From assembly GCA_030407005.1 (NCBI GenBank), contig JAUDYN010000004.1, forward strand, positions 1 through 64,000: DNA of 64,000 bases, read 5' to 3'. This document shows, piece after piece, positions 1 to 14,380 of this stretch. Both the position numbers and the translations under genes were made by a program. The DNA is from Desarmillaria ectypa. Lineage: Eukaryota > Basidiomycota > Agaricomycetes > Agaricales > Physalacriaceae. Under the pieces are notes generated by a model, which ran no database searches, was not told where the DNA came from, and saw only the letters and a list, made by a program, of their open reading frames with translations. Each line of letters opens with the position of its first letter. The stretch's first letter is position 1.

Positions 1-73
1 GTGGCTTAAGATGGTGGACTATGTAAGAGAAAGAAATCAGTAAAAAAGATACGGTTTGAGATACCAGAGTATC

Positions 74-1825
<1,752 letters not shown>

Positions 1826-1868
1826 GTAGTGTTGTTGAATACTGCAGTGAAAACCCATCCAGACCGCT

Positions 1869-1875
1869 CTTTATA
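1869..1875 (-). promoter_or_regulatory. TATA box of the manganese peroxidase gene
   Basis: TATAAAG on the minus strand, about 50 bp upstream of the peroxidase ATG at 1825. This spacing matches other agaricomycete oxidoreductase genes, including the laccase in this window. It implies a 5' leader of only about 20 nt. Confidence 0.6.
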
Positions 1876-1879
1876 CGGC

Positions 1880-2530
1880 TCTCTCATTCCAGAAAGAGAA
1901 TGTAAAAGGAACACCAAGACGGACTTGTCCAATAACGCCTCACCTACAACGCATGTCTCAACCCTCACCTATTATTCCAGAAACGGGATGTGAAAAGAAG
2001 ACCAGACGGGATTATCCAATAACACTTCGCCTATAACGCATAGGCCAATACCCGCCTCTATCATACCAGAGACAGAGTGTGAGAATAAAACTGGAGACAG
2101 GGTTGTCCAATAGCACGTCGCTTATAACACATCTCTCACACATGAACGATAACTTTGGCAGACTATGAAACACCCATCTTTGTTATTCCAGAAACAGGAT
2201 GTGAAAATAAAGCTGAGATGATGTTGTCGACTAACATGTCGCTAATAACAAATTGCTTGGACATGAGTAAGAAATTTGGAAGACTATCGAACACTCGCCT
2301 CTCAAATAGAACGTGAAAAAAACAGCGCCGAGCTCGTCCAACAATACATCCCCTATAACACATCGCTCACACATAAGTGATAACTTTAGCAGATTGTGGA
2401 ACTCACCCGCGCCTCTCATTCCAGAAATAGAACGTAAAATGAAAAACCGAGACGGCCTTGTCCAATAACACGTCGCCCATAACACATCGCTCACACACGA
2501 GTAGTAATCTTGGCAGACTATCAAACACCT
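1880..2530. repeat. Decayed tandem repeat in the peroxidase promoter with HSE-like and CCAAT motifs
   Basis: About six imperfect units of roughly 90 to 120 bp run head to tail. The shared order is a TTCCAGAA core, then a GTCCAATAACA box, then CATAACACATCGCTCACACA, and in the longer units a GATAACTTTGGCAGACTAT segment. Perfect TTCCAGAA (the heat-shock-element form TTCnnGAA) occurs at 1887, 1975, 2186 and 2419. CCAAT-type boxes occur near 1928, 2015, 2105 and 2460, with an altered copy near 2338. The array begins a few bp upstream of the TATA box. Minus-strand ORFs through it (for example 2231-2674) are a by-product of the repetition and have no recognisable domain. Confidence 0.75.
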
Positions 2531-2970
2531 GAATGATATCCCGCACCAAAGGATGGGATCATAGTTTGCATCGGAAGAAAATACGGGGTGTAGGCGCATC
2601 ATTGTGAGATATTTTCCTGTGCCATCGTGCCTCGTGTCAGTGTACAGAGTCTGCATGGGAAGCATCGGATGCACTCAGAAGCGGGTATTGCACTGGATTA
2701 GAGGTAACTTACAATAGATATAATGGAACATGATTCGGTTTCTGCAAGAACAACTCGCCTCACCGAAGCGTCTCGAGTCACCGGAGGGAAAGTGGCATAT
2801 GCCGACCATACCGGCTTTGTGAGGGCCGCAACTGTCCGGTTCCGGGTTCCTAAGTTCCACTTATAAAAATTTGTTGCGGTTGATGAACGAGTCATAGCCT
2901 ATGACCGGCTTTGGTCCAAGAGAGTCCTTAGGTATCTGCAGGATGATATCAGCCGTTGCTGGAGGAAGAG

Positions 2971-3520
2971 TGATCCCCACCGAGCGAATCATCTGGAATT
3001 CAACGCAGAAATAGTTCGACACACCTGGTAAGCAGCTACTCCATGTCTGAGACGACAGATTTCCCTACGGCCGACAGAATGGGCCAAATTTCGTCTGTAT
3101 TCCAGTTCTTTCTATTACATTTTTACCGGCCCGAGTTAGTCTCCTGCGAAGAGTACGTGTAGGTATTGATGCAGGAACTGAATGATTCCGAGTATTTCGG
3201 AATGCACTTCTCTGGTGCGTACTAGCTTGTTGTCTCTCGAGAGAAGATTTGCTAACCATTTCATCCGAAGAAGTTTCAAAGCACAACTGCGGCCCGGGAA
3301 GAAGTCGAGTTCATTTGCAAGTTCACATCCCAGCAAAGGAATTATCATGAGGAGTGGAAGCGGTGTAGAATCTGTTGCTATATTACAGTCTTTTTCTCAT
3401 GCTACGTATAGTATCAATAGCATAATAAGGATTGAGAAACATCGAAAACTCGGAAGCGTCGTGTAATAGGCGATAGACAGTAGCATTCCTAGCGAGATTG
3501 TTAGAATGTTGTACTCGCCG
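2971..3520. repeat. Diverged duplication R1, copy a
   Basis: Shares ordered blocks with 4046-4360: CATCTGGAATT.AACGCAGAAA, GATTCCGAGTA.TTCGGAATGC, GAAGTTTCAA and GTGCTACGTATAGTA-like stretches ending in a TCGT.TTGTGAT-like block. The blocks are spread further apart here, so this copy has gained sequence or the other has lost it. No coding role is apparent. Confidence 0.65.
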
Positions 3521-4045
3521 GAGACTTCTAACTCCAAGAAGGTTCCGCAGTTTGGAACTCGGATTCTAGAACAAGATCCTGCAGCAATGATACGCTGATC
3601 ATGGGGAGACGAGGTCCGAAGACATTGCCAATTTCTTCCTAGGAACGAAAGGGGTATTGGTAAATTGCGTTGGAACACAGCGTCCCTGGATGTCATCTGC
3701 ATTTGTTCTACTTACGGAAAAATTAAAAACAAATCATGGCGCTCATACTCACAAAACATGCTAGGTCTCCGGAAGGGCCAGCCTTTGCTCTTCACCATAC
3801 CCTCGCCCGGACCCAAGTCCTGGTAGCGGATTTTATTTGCCAATAAGTTACATCATCCTCGGCAACCAGAAGAAAGAGTTCCGTTAAACGGTACCACCAT
3901 CCTCTGAATCATCTCTGGGCTACGACAGAAAGACAAGCGCCTTCGAAACTCCTCATGTCGGATACTTCTAGACTTTAGTGTGGACGTCCTTTGAATACCT
4001 GACCTACCGGAGTAAAGAAACGATGGATGGACCCAGGTAGGCGTA

Positions 4046-4360
4046 ACGATGAAGAGTGATGCCCCACCAGGGCGAATGCATCTGGAATTGAACGCAGAAA
4101 CAGCTCCAATTGATGGGGGAAATCAACGATTCCGAGTACTTCGGAATGCGCGTCGTAACTCTTTGCTTCTCGAGTCTCGACTTGCAGAACATTTCGCCCA
4201 GGGAAGTTTCAATTGTAACTGCAAAGACTATCTTTATCGTGCTACGTATAGTACCAGTAGACTACAAGGATTGAAACTCGACATCGTTTTGTGATGGGGG
4301 ATGGATAGTGTTCCCTGGAAGACTGAGAGAATCTTGTACTTGCCGATCGTTACGCTGATC
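4046..4360. repeat. Diverged duplication R1, copy b
   Basis: Shorter partner of 2971-3520 in the same orientation and block order. It contains an AATTGTAACTGC core that recurs at 9725, 10370, 13150 and 14460, which links R1 to the dispersed family. An 81-codon ORF crosses it but is not shared by copy a, so it is not supported as a gene. Confidence 0.65.
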
Positions 4361-5799
4361 ATCGGAAGAGTAGGTTCGGGCGCCTCAAATTACGTCGCTT
4401 CTTATGAACGAAAGATGATACTCCAGGCGACGAATCGCCGAGGCCCGAGGAATCAGTAGACCATGCACCAGGTAAGCGTGAGGGTAGTCAAACGTAGCTC
4501 AAAGGAAGCGAAGCTTAACCACTGACTTTTTTATGTGACAATACCAAATGATCCCCGTCTTACCTTTGATCGTTCACACCGCAAAACAAGGATTTTATTA
4601 ACAGGATGAGCACATGGTCTGATACCTCTTCCCATTCAAACACAAGGGAACGTCCTACAGGCGTGCATTGATTGCGGGCCGGGGTAAAACAAACTCAACC
4701 ACGCTTCGAAGGTACCCACTTGATTCCGAATCACGAGTGGCCCAAACAAATTCCGGGCTTCACTTCTAGGTCGGCAGTGTAATGATATAGTTAGAGGGCC
4801 GAAAGAAAGGGTATGCGTTATAATGGTTGAGGTACGCAATCTACGCTTCACCGGAAGTAGAAATATTCAAGTCCGGTGTTGGGGATTCCAGTTGCGAATT
4901 CGTGCAAGGAGACTGTCCATAAGTGTAATTCAGCGCAGAGTTATCATCGCTTGTCAATTGAAATTAAATCGGTAAATATACATGTATAAAAGTAAAGGAA
5001 AGTGGAGGGCCTGACTATGGTGAAATTTTGGACTTTCGTGGAGCCATCTGCTCTTCGGTTTCCTATTGCCGAGAGGGGAAGTGCGAGACAGACAACTGTG
5101 ACTGAAGCTGATTAATGAACAAATGATACTTGATGGTAGGAGAACCTCCCATGCTCATTCTACACACGACCGTCGAGGAACGGATATATGAGAGTAAAGC
5201 TGGAAAGTTGGAAGCTCCGAGGTCATTAAATTATTTCGACTGTCATATTCGCTGGGTTCGTATCTTATACCCGGATACAATAAAAGTGCGGGGCCAGTCA
5301 ATTATATCTGCGAGGAGAGAGGAAGAAGCAAATGAACGACTAAAATCGGAGGGTACGTACACATAATTGGTTTGTCGTCCTTAACGATATGTTGTAGCAG
5401 AATGCAGCTTTGGGTCATCACACTCGGCGAGGGGATAGATGAGGAATAGATGTCGGGCGTTAGTAAGTACCCCATGATAAGTCATTTGTATCCCAGTTAC
5501 CACTCGATTAAAATTTTAATGTGTCCTGGGCATGTGCATAGCCCGCACATTTTGAGCAGAAATGATTAAACAGAATACACTCGGAGTCATTTTCACCCCG
5601 CGAACTTAGACCTATACAACAGGAAAACTTGGATTATGCAGGCGAAGTTAGGTAACTTTCCAGATATTTATCTCTATCGTGATTCGATATGCAGACCCAT
5701 GGAACTATATTACCAGCCCCAGGTCCCAAGGGACTGAGGGTATGTACTAGGTATTGATACCGGTGGAGCTCGGGGTTCGAGCTCCGGCTTGTGAACACC

Positions 5800-5925
5800 C
5801 ACGGTTGTCATTTGACCCTATTTCGGAGAAAACAAGCTCCAAATAAGCGAAGTCCCTCAATCATGATTGTGGAGAAGTAAGCTTATCATTAACATCCCGG
5901 AGAAGAGATAAGTTGCGAGCCTTAA
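5800..5925. repeat. Dispersed repeat block, copy 1
   Basis: Shares TCATTTGACC...TTCGGAG, ATGATTGTGGAGAA and ATTAACATCCCGGAGAAG with 9305-9440 and more weakly with 12735-12830. Same orientation in all three. Confidence 0.55.
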
Positions 5926-6894
5926 CACATCCGTCACCCTGGGATGGGTGCTGGTTTTTATTTTCCCGACTTTGTGTACGTCAAGTTTAGGATATTCTGC
6001 TATGGGTAGCGAGGGAGAAGAAACAAAGTAGATGTAGCTACTCACCACCCAGGAAAATAAGGTACGACTGAGATGGTAATGGACGACATCGGAAATTGAG
6101 CGCAAGAACTATGAATTAAGGAACTGGCAGTGACTCCGGGTATCGGAATGCACCAGCCCTTTTCCCTACTTCCAGGATATTCCTACCATTTAAATGAATT
6201 CATCTCATTCGTAGAGGTTCGGGGACGTCTCGAGCGGAACTGCGGCCTGGAAAGGACTCTGATATTAATGCCTTTGACATCGGAGGGAGTTGCATTCAAT
6301 TTGAAGTCACGTTTAGGGGAAGGAGTTCGGATTCCGAGGTCCCAGTCGATGTACAACATAGGACCACGGCGTGAAATCAGAAAATAGCTGACATTAATAC
6401 AAAATACAAGTGTACAAATGACCTTCAAAAGGCATCATCCCTACGTCAAGTCTTTCTTGTTGTCCAGACGACGCACTTCATACTTTCTCGACGATGATTC
6501 AATGTAGTACCGGTTTTGTATAGCGTCACCAATTGGCGTAAACTGAGAGGACATAGGTACGACATTCACACTATCATGCAGTTACGTCATAGATCTTCGC
6601 CGCAGGTGCAGACAAATACAGTGCTACTAAGCTTGATTAGTCCCGGATCACTGTATTGAATCAGTCCAAGTCGCAAGGGCCAGAGTTTCGGGTCCCTGCA
6701 TACTAATAACCAGCTTTTTGGGTCTGAAGAAATGTGCGATATTAATGAAAAAAAGATGAAGGACGTATAATCGCGCCTGCCATTGCGCTCGACGTCAAGT
6801 GATGAACAGCTTAGTCCCTGATGAGTACTTTGATGTGCGCTCAAAGCGAGAAGTCAGTACCGTGATAGTTAGCGTAGTAAGTACCACCATGTAT

Positions 6895-8065
6895 CATAAG
6901 ATTCGGAGGATTTAGGCATGAGACGGAGATCTGATAGCCTGCCGGAAAGTAGTAGACCAAGGGTCGGACAAGAGTGTAACGGCATTGAAGGCGCAATCCG
7001 CAGTAAAGAAGCCCCATGACTAGGCGGGGTTGATCAATAATCATTCACAAAGCGGTTTTCGCCGCGTCCTGGGACAACATTGGAGCAATAAGCATTCAAT
7101 TCCATCCTAATACAAGAGCAAAAACATCCTTGGTTCAGGGTCATTTGAATGAGACTATAAAAGATTCCGCGCTCGCGTCTGTGGCTCTTAGGAGTACGTA
7201 CTCCCCCAAGGGCCGACTGACAGAGACCAGAAAGTCGTTGTAAATTTGGAGCATCCACATATAGCCAACATATAGCTTGGGCGCAGATCTAACAAAAAAA
7301 AAAGCGTTCTAGCGGGTCGGTGCTACAGTAGGCTGGAGGATACTTGTTAAGAATGTAAGTATTCAAGCTGATATATGAGTCGGTGGGTGTTCAAAGAAAA
7401 AGTATATTTACAGTCAGAATGTCCGTAACCGAAGTTCCAATTACTAAGGAGTAACTAAGAAAGGTGTTATCAAGCGCTAGGCCTAACTGATTTCCGATAA
7501 GAGATATGCATAGTCGGGAAGCAAGAATATCGGAAAGTGCTTGGCGTAACAGATCAGAATGGCTTAGTGGTTCACACAAGGATTATAGATGTTTCAAGAT
7601 GAGTATCAGCCCACAGACCACGTATCCTTTGGACAACGAAGAACCATGGACGTTTTTAAAATAGAAGTGCTAGCATAGAGGATAACCTTACCTGCCCCTG
7701 CACGCGGTTGGATTCGGAGGCTGTATTCAGTAAGAGTTGGTAGGTGGAAGACCAAGGACGAACTAACCGTCGCTTAAATCAAATGTGTGAAGAGGCCGTC
7801 CGATATGCCAATTCGTGCGAAAGAACAATATGAATACGCAATTAAACCTCGTTTGAAATCGCACTTGAGTCGATCCAGGGCCTTCCTAGACGGCACTCGG
7901 AATTCCCTGACGACATATTTCGAGTATTCAAAGTCAAGATAGGCGGTGTTGTTAGTGTGAATGATTCAAATAATAGGCGCTAGGCAGAGGATAAATCCAA
8001 AGTTACGGCGTACAGGTGGACCTAGACATACTTTGGTTAGTGGGATAATGCATGTATGGTTGAGG
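6895..8065. repeat. Segmental duplication R2, copy a
   Basis: Matches 10687-11695 in the same orientation. The first 70 bp (GGATTTAGGCATGAGACGG onward) are nearly identical. Further on, shared blocks such as CAAAGCGG, AGAGTTGGTAGGTGGA, CGATCCAGGG and TCAATGATT(T/C)AAATAATA are kept in order but separated by indels. This is an old duplication of about 1.1 kb with uneven divergence. No gene is recognisable in either copy. Confidence 0.8.
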
Positions 8066-9304
8066 TCACACGTATCGTAGGTACGCGGAGGGCGCTCTTA
8101 TTTGACAACAGCACTCTTTAACAGTGATTGCATGTCGACATCCGTGTGAAATTATACGTACTTGCAAGCGAAACAACCATGTCTTGAAAGGGTGTGCTCG
8201 ATTTTATCGTAGAAAATGCATTATCCTAGGTCAGCGCAATTGAGCAGCACACATATGTTATACGTGATAAATAATGAGCCTCAGTTCATGTTGCCCCCTG
8301 AGTGGTGACTTAAGGACCAAGAGGGAAAGATATAAATGCAGGTTCAAGAGTGTTGAATCCAGCCTATGAAGGAACAAAAAGGTATTCCTCAGCAATAAAA
8401 TTCGACTCGGAATGTTGAAATGTAACCAAAACAGAAATTTTAAAGACGATAGTCCTTCGCAAAGTTGGAATCCTCGAGTCAGGAGGTATCCGTTTATGCA
8501 AGTTGAGAATTCAGTCGGCGGCTGCATTACATCCGATAAGGAACGGACGATGTCCCATTGGTACCTACCATCTATTCGATTGAAGCTAGAAAACTGAAGG
8601 CCCTGAGATGACATTGAACTGTTCGGGCAGTCGTATTCTCTAGTTTCGTCCGTTACCCTTGGGTCTTGGGGACAAGGAAATGCTGGGAAGAAGCCGATGA
8701 ATAACTCTGATCGGAGACAGTTTCGTTGAGTACGGAGATGTACATATACTCGGTCTGTCGAAGATAATACACTGTCGCAAAATGCAGCTGGCAGTGACTT
8801 GGGGATCACCACACTTAGCAAGGGAAGCAAATATGAATGACTACCTATCGTGTGACCAGCCATCCGTCATTTCTGAGGTGCCACAATATCCAAGCCCACT
8901 GTGCTTGAGAAGACTTGGTCAGCAACGCGGTCCGTAGAATGCCGCATGATCCGCGTTGCCCACGTAAAGATAATATGTGTTATCCCCGATTTCTAAATTC
9001 TCACTTCCCAGTCTTGCTATGTACCAGAATGAGCTGTCCATCCCGTACCCTTCGTCTAGGCGACTCGGAAATACTTCCAATCATATCCCAAAGATCAGCA
9101 TGCTACGTTCGTTATGCATGATAAAAACACGTTAACATCACGAGAAAGCATTGACTCTAGAACCACGTCCGGCGGCGAGCCATGGGACATCATGCTGAAG
9201 CGATTCGTTTATTGCGTTGCTAGCAAAGGTCTAATGGTCACTTGATTGCGAGTAAGGAGACATCGACATCGCAACCGGCAAGTAATGATACGGGAAGTTT
9301 GGAT

Positions 9305-9440
9305 TGGAGCACCTATGATCTCGTCATTTGACCTTCTTTCGCAGAATACAGGCTCCAGGAAGGCAATTCAGTTATGATCGTGAGGGAAAGAAGCAGATTC
9401 ATTAACATTCTCATCCCGGAGAAGTCAAGTGCAAGCACCA
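9305..9440. repeat. Dispersed repeat block, copy 2
   Basis: Begins GAGCACCTATGATCTCGTCA, which is repeated exactly at 12735. It continues with TTATGATCGTGAGGGAAAG and CATTCTCATCCCGGAGAAG, matching 5860-5905. This is the most complete of the three copies. Confidence 0.65.
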
Positions 9441-9719
9441 TCACGTGCGGTATGGTGATTCGTCAGGTAGAACGTAAAATTTGTGCACGCTTTTTGAATA
9501 TCAGGCCAGGGGTAAAGAGACTGCGCCGGGGGATAGATAGAGTGCTGACCAGAGAATGATAGTGCGAACTGTGAACTGGACCGGGAAGGGACGACCCGAG
9601 CACTTCTGAATGACTTTCTCGGAATCATGTTTTAGTGAGATCATCGGAAAAGGAACTTTCATTTACTTCCTATGTACACAGCATATAATGAAATATTGAA
9701 AGACCGTCATATTTATGCT

Positions 9720-9900
9720 TCAGGAGCTCTCAATTGTAACTGCGGGATAAGGATCAGATTAATGACCCTGATCAGGGGCATTTTCATTGCGATAAATGTA
9801 CCCTCAAACTGGCCGGCAAACGTTGATATGAATACAACTTGCAGTGACTTGAGAGGAATATGAACAGAAGTCTGGTGCTGCATGACCAGCCATTTAACGT
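9720..9900. repeat. Dispersed repeat with AATTGTAACTGCGGG core, copy 1
   Basis: Ordered blocks TCTCAATTGTAACTGCGGG, then a CTGATC-GG-GCATTTTCATTG block, then CTTGCAGTGACTTG and CATGACCAGCCAT. The same blocks appear in part at 8703-8870, 10368-10440 and 13148-13230, so a larger ancestral unit has been scattered and eroded. Confidence 0.55.
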
Positions 9901-10249
9901 TTACTATTTATCAGTGTCGGCTACTAGCTAGTTAGTATGAGCCACCTAATAGTTATTCGCAATCCTTATGCTAAGCATAAACTGATCCAAGTATTATTGG
10001 CAGTGATGGCTGCTCATCCAGTGCCAGCAGTTTTTGGATCTGCGGCTCATAAACCACTGCATGCGATATGGCGGTACTACATGGATTTGTAACCTTCAGA
10101 TGCCAGTACAGTTACGTATGATCTGCATTCCGCAGAAAGCAAGTGAGTAAGAATGTGAGAAAGGAAGGACTTCATTTTTACCAGTCGAGTGAGCAAGATA
10201 CTTACGTACGCAAATTAAAGACGGCTGATCCCGGGGGATTGGAAGCGGT

Positions 10250-10450
10250 AGGTATTGATACGGGAAGAAGGGACTATCAGAATGCGATTCTCAAAGTTGG
10301 GCTGTGGGATTGCTTCATTGTTCCTGTATACACTGCCCTAGGGAATCATCTTCCCGCTTCAGGGTCTCCCAATTATAACTTCGGGAAAGAAGAAGTATGG
10401 TGTTAGACGACCCCTGATCGGAGGGGCGGTTTCATTGAGAAACTTTCAGC
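10250..10450. repeat. Dispersed repeat, copy 2 (with GTAGGTATTGATACGGGAAG)
   Basis: Contains GTAGGTATTGATACGGGAAG, also at 14383 and in altered form at 3158 and 5748. It then has CTCAAAGTTGG, CCCAATTATAACT.CGGG and CTGATCGGAGGGGCGGTTTC. It partly overlaps an 87-codon ORF with no known domain, which I do not call as a gene. Confidence 0.5.
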
Positions 10451-10686
10451 ACCACTTATACTATGCGGAACATATAAAGGCGGCTGCGCATGCTCACAGC
10501 GTGCTTTACAGCTGAGAATGTACGTATATCATGAACTGTAGGGACGGTGGGAATGACGAATAAATAGCACCAAGCACCTACTCCGTGCGCTTCCACTCCG
10601 GAAATCTGTGCTGAGCTAGTGAGGCGGTGGTGTAAGGATCGGAACTGAATAACGCGGAAACCCCGGAGATCAGTCTTTGTCATAGG

Positions 10687-11695
10687 ATTCGGATTCGGAG
10701 GATTTAGGCATGAGACGGAGATCTGATAGCCTGCCGGAAAGTAGTAGACCAAGGGTCGGAGAAGAGTGTAACGGCATTAAAGGCGCAATGCGCAGTAAAG
10801 AAGCCCTATGACCAGGCGGGGCTGATTAATGATCATTCACAAAGCGGGTTTCCGCCTGCTTCATTGGAGTAATAAGCATTCAATCCCAAGATTGAAAAAA
10901 AAAAACATCGTTAGCTAAGAATCACTGGCATGAAAGGACATTCGGTGGCTCTCACGAGTACGTATTGCCGAACCGACGGAAAATAGCAAGTCGCTGTTGA
11001 TTTGGAGTATTTACGTACGGCGTGAGCTCAGGCCTAACCGAATAAATACGTTCTGACGGCGTCGATGCGGCGGTACACTGGAGATTCATCCTTCAGAGTC
11101 AAATTTGACTCAAATAATTCGTTGGCGTCTTCTAGAAGAAGGGAACGAAGAAAAAGAATGGAAAGCCAAGGAGACCTCACGAAAAAAACTGTAACGGAGA
11201 GCAAATCTAATCTGTTTCGATGGATAGGTAAGCAATGCAGACTACATTTCCATTGGACAGCGAAGCGCCACAGACGTTTTTAAAATGGAACTGCGATAAC
11301 CTCACCTGCACACTATTGAACTCGGAGGCTAGACCTACTCTTACATTTAGTCAGAGTTGGTAGGTGGAGTACTAAGGAGAAACTAGCCTTTGTTTAAATC
11401 AAATGTTTGGGGAGGCTATTCAATGTGAGACATGTGAAAAAAAACTTGCAGGCACCAAAGCTTAAAGCTTGAATCTTGAAGCCTTGAACTCGAATCGATC
11501 CAGGGGCCCTCTTGGACGATAATTGGAGATACATAGTGATATTTGTCGAGTATTTGAATTCAAGGTAGGCAGTGCTGTTAGCGTCAATGATTTAAATAAT
11601 AATCTGTTAATGCAGGAGAAATCAAAAGGTAGGGCATACACCTGGACATTAACATAATTTGGTTCATCAGCTAATGCACTTACGGTCAAGGTAAA
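10687..11695. repeat. Segmental duplication R2, copy b
   Basis: Partner of 6895-8065, same orientation. Identity is very high from 10687 to about 10860 and lower beyond that, with several indels. The two copies start about 3.8 kb apart, and the interval between them carries other repeat blocks. Confidence 0.8.
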
Positions 11696-12734
11696 TAAAA
11701 CTGCATCATCATTATGCCAAGGAGGGAAATACCCTGAAGAGACGTTTTCAATTTCGTGTCATTCTAGGTTTAAAGTGTCAGGTTGTACGTTTACTGTATT
11801 TGTGCCGGAAAAAGGACTCGGTCAATTAGACCAAGGGGGGGGGAAGAATAAGTGAATGTACAGATTGAGTATTGGACAGAAATAAAATGTTAAAAATTCC
11901 AACGGCACAAGTCTCGTAGTTGGAAATCCTGTTGAGAGTACGAGTCATGACTGCAGGTACAGTCGTACGGATTTTAGATTAATTACTGATACAGTCAATT
12001 TTCGCTTTTTTCACAGCCACACATCTTAGCGACCAACCGCCCGCTAAGATATACACTCTATTTTATCATTACAGCGTATTCTCACCGTGCTCGTCTCATT
12101 ACGCTCACTCGCCACCGTTCCCTCCTCAATCCCGGTCCACTGCTCAATAAATCCTTGGTTTAAACAAATCAGTGGTCGGGTCACGTTGAGAATAGAACGC
12201 AAATTCGATGAAAGCTAGAGAGTTGGAGACTCTGAGATACTTGTGATTAAATTCTTCCGAACGCAATCATGTTCATGCTTAGTACTTGGGGAGAAGAAAG
12301 AGATTGATGACCTCTCATCTGATGTTGAGTATCCCGGCCCGGTGTCCTTAGCCGAGGATGACATGCTTAAAGTCGGCAAGGTTGATGTGAACAGGCACAG
12401 ATGCTGGCGAGTAACTCCATCACTAAGACATTCATTGCCCATTTGTCGCTCGATCAAAGAGAAGTTCATCATGAAACACATAGAGATAACCTACATTATT
12501 ATAACCCTTATAGAATTAGCGCGAGATCCATAAGGTATCGATGGAAATTTTACCTCATATTCGCTACGCGAGTTTAGTAGAACCATTATATTATAGGAAC
12601 ACATCGTATGGAAGTACATCTTTCTTAGGACGCAAAAGCAAGGCAGGCCCCACATCACGAGGAACATACAACCAAGGCCAAAATATCAATTTGTAGCCGC
12701 CGAGACGAAGAAAACACCGGTAAGAGTGAAAGGA

Positions 12735-12830
12735 GCACCTATGATCTCGTCATTTGACTCTCTTCCGGCACAATGCAAGCGAGATCCGTTCATTATGAAT
12801 GTGGGAAAGAGGCATGTCTGGAGAAGAACT
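12735..12830. repeat. Dispersed repeat block, copy 3
   Basis: Shares GAGCACCTATGATCTCGTCA and TCATTTGAC.CT.TT with 9305, followed by a weaker match through TTATGAATGTGGGAAAGA. Confidence 0.5.
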
Positions 12831-13147
12831 CGTCTTCGGGGTACAACTCGGACTGGGGATATGCGTCATGTGGACATCATAGAGTTTCTGCATATCTTTT
12901 AGAATATCACGTCGATAAGGAGTGGTGAGAGAAGGATAGACGTTGACACTCACGGCACAGAAAAACAGAGCAACATAACGGACAAGTCACAGAGAACCGA
13001 ACGCAAGGAGGACTCTCGCCACTGTTCGGAAGAAGCAGTAAAGCGCTGGACAACCAGACTGGATTCCGGAGTGCAAGGTGTATGACAGCAGTAACTCTTT
13101 CAAATCATCCTTTCATTTCGTTGAATCAGCCGCCATCTGATATTCCT

Positions 13148-13230
13148 CCTGCTCTCAACTGTAACTGCGGGGGAGGGATTGAAGTAGATGAATCAATGGG
13201 TTCGATCGGAGGCAGTTACCGTCAATATAC
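13148..13230. repeat. Dispersed repeat, copy 3
   Basis: CTCTCAACTGTAACTGCGGG followed 40 bp later by GATCGGAGGCAGTTACCGTCA. This is the same block order as at 9720 and 10368. Confidence 0.5.
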
Positions 13231-14380
13231 CCACCGGTCTAGCGTCCTCAGCGAAAGTGGCCTCGTGCAATCGATGGTGTGTTGTTCGTTTGCAAAGGTG
13301 AGTTGACCGTATGTTTATACACAAGGACAGGTGGGGTCCTCCCATGACCTCGTCTCCTGGTTCATGCGTTGTACACTTTTTTATTACGGTACGCACCAGA
13401 TGAGCAAGCCCGTCGCCACTGGGAGGTATCTCGGATCGCACTACAGTCCCTGCGTGACGGACAGATCATCGATCTGGGTTTTTCTCGTCTGAAAAATGCA
13501 TCCTGCATGATAACCTTTGGCAAAGATCAAGTTTTATTGACCTCAAAGAGTCAAAATTCAAGCTCAAGAACGATTCTTTGATCCGAAAAGTCTGTTAAAA
13601 TGGTCGACTGGAGAGTCTAAACCCAAGGAAAGAAGGCAAGTCAAATATCATTATGGGTGAAGCATGATTTTAAAAATATCAAACGTAATGATTACAATCC
13701 AATACCACAAAAATATTAAAAGCGACCCAAAGTTAAGACGAGTTGAACGCAACTGTGACACATCCTTCACATTTGCGAGCTCGCTTCTGCTCGCTTGCGT
13801 GGTTCAAAAAAAAGGTAAGATTTCGATGTGATGGGGGGGGGGGGGGGGAGGTCTTTCTAAAACCAATAGCATTCAATGCCCTTCCCCAAGTCACAACAAG
13901 CAACAGCAACCTGCCGATACAAGTCCGAAAAAGTCAAGTAAATGTTTCATATAAAACACGGTTTCTGAAATGGAATGGCCTCCGCTGGAGCTGGTACATT
14001 TTCCCCCCCGGCAAACAAACTCGACGTGACATTTCAATGGCCAAAAAAAAATGAGTTTACAAAAAAACGGAATGAAAGAGGCGCTACCCGCGGTCAGAAT
14101 AAGCTAGCTGATTCGGTATGAAAAAGCAGCGCTAAATTAGAAGCCATTGAAAGGGGCACAACATTTTCCGGCTCGAACAACGCAGCTCGTCAAATGGTGT
14201 GTTCTATCAGAACCGAGAAAGCATCCTTCGCTCGGGACAGAAACGCCGGTGGTTATTAGATACGAGTGAAGCTGAAGATGAGAACCCATGACTTGCACCC
14301 AAGACAACACGCTGAACGAGTTTTGAGTTCACCAGCAGATATCCATAAGGAAGCACATTCACTTGGGCAAGAATACAGAC

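Noticed and set aside
2231..2674. 147-codon minus-strand ORF with repeated CVIGDVLLD-like motifs, as if a repeat protein
   Set aside because: It is a by-product of the tandem promoter repeat; frames shift between units and there is no domain or splice support.
8258..8863. 201-codon minus-strand ORF in the repeat region
   Set aside because: It crosses blocks of the dispersed repeat family, lacks any domain, and is not open in the other copies.
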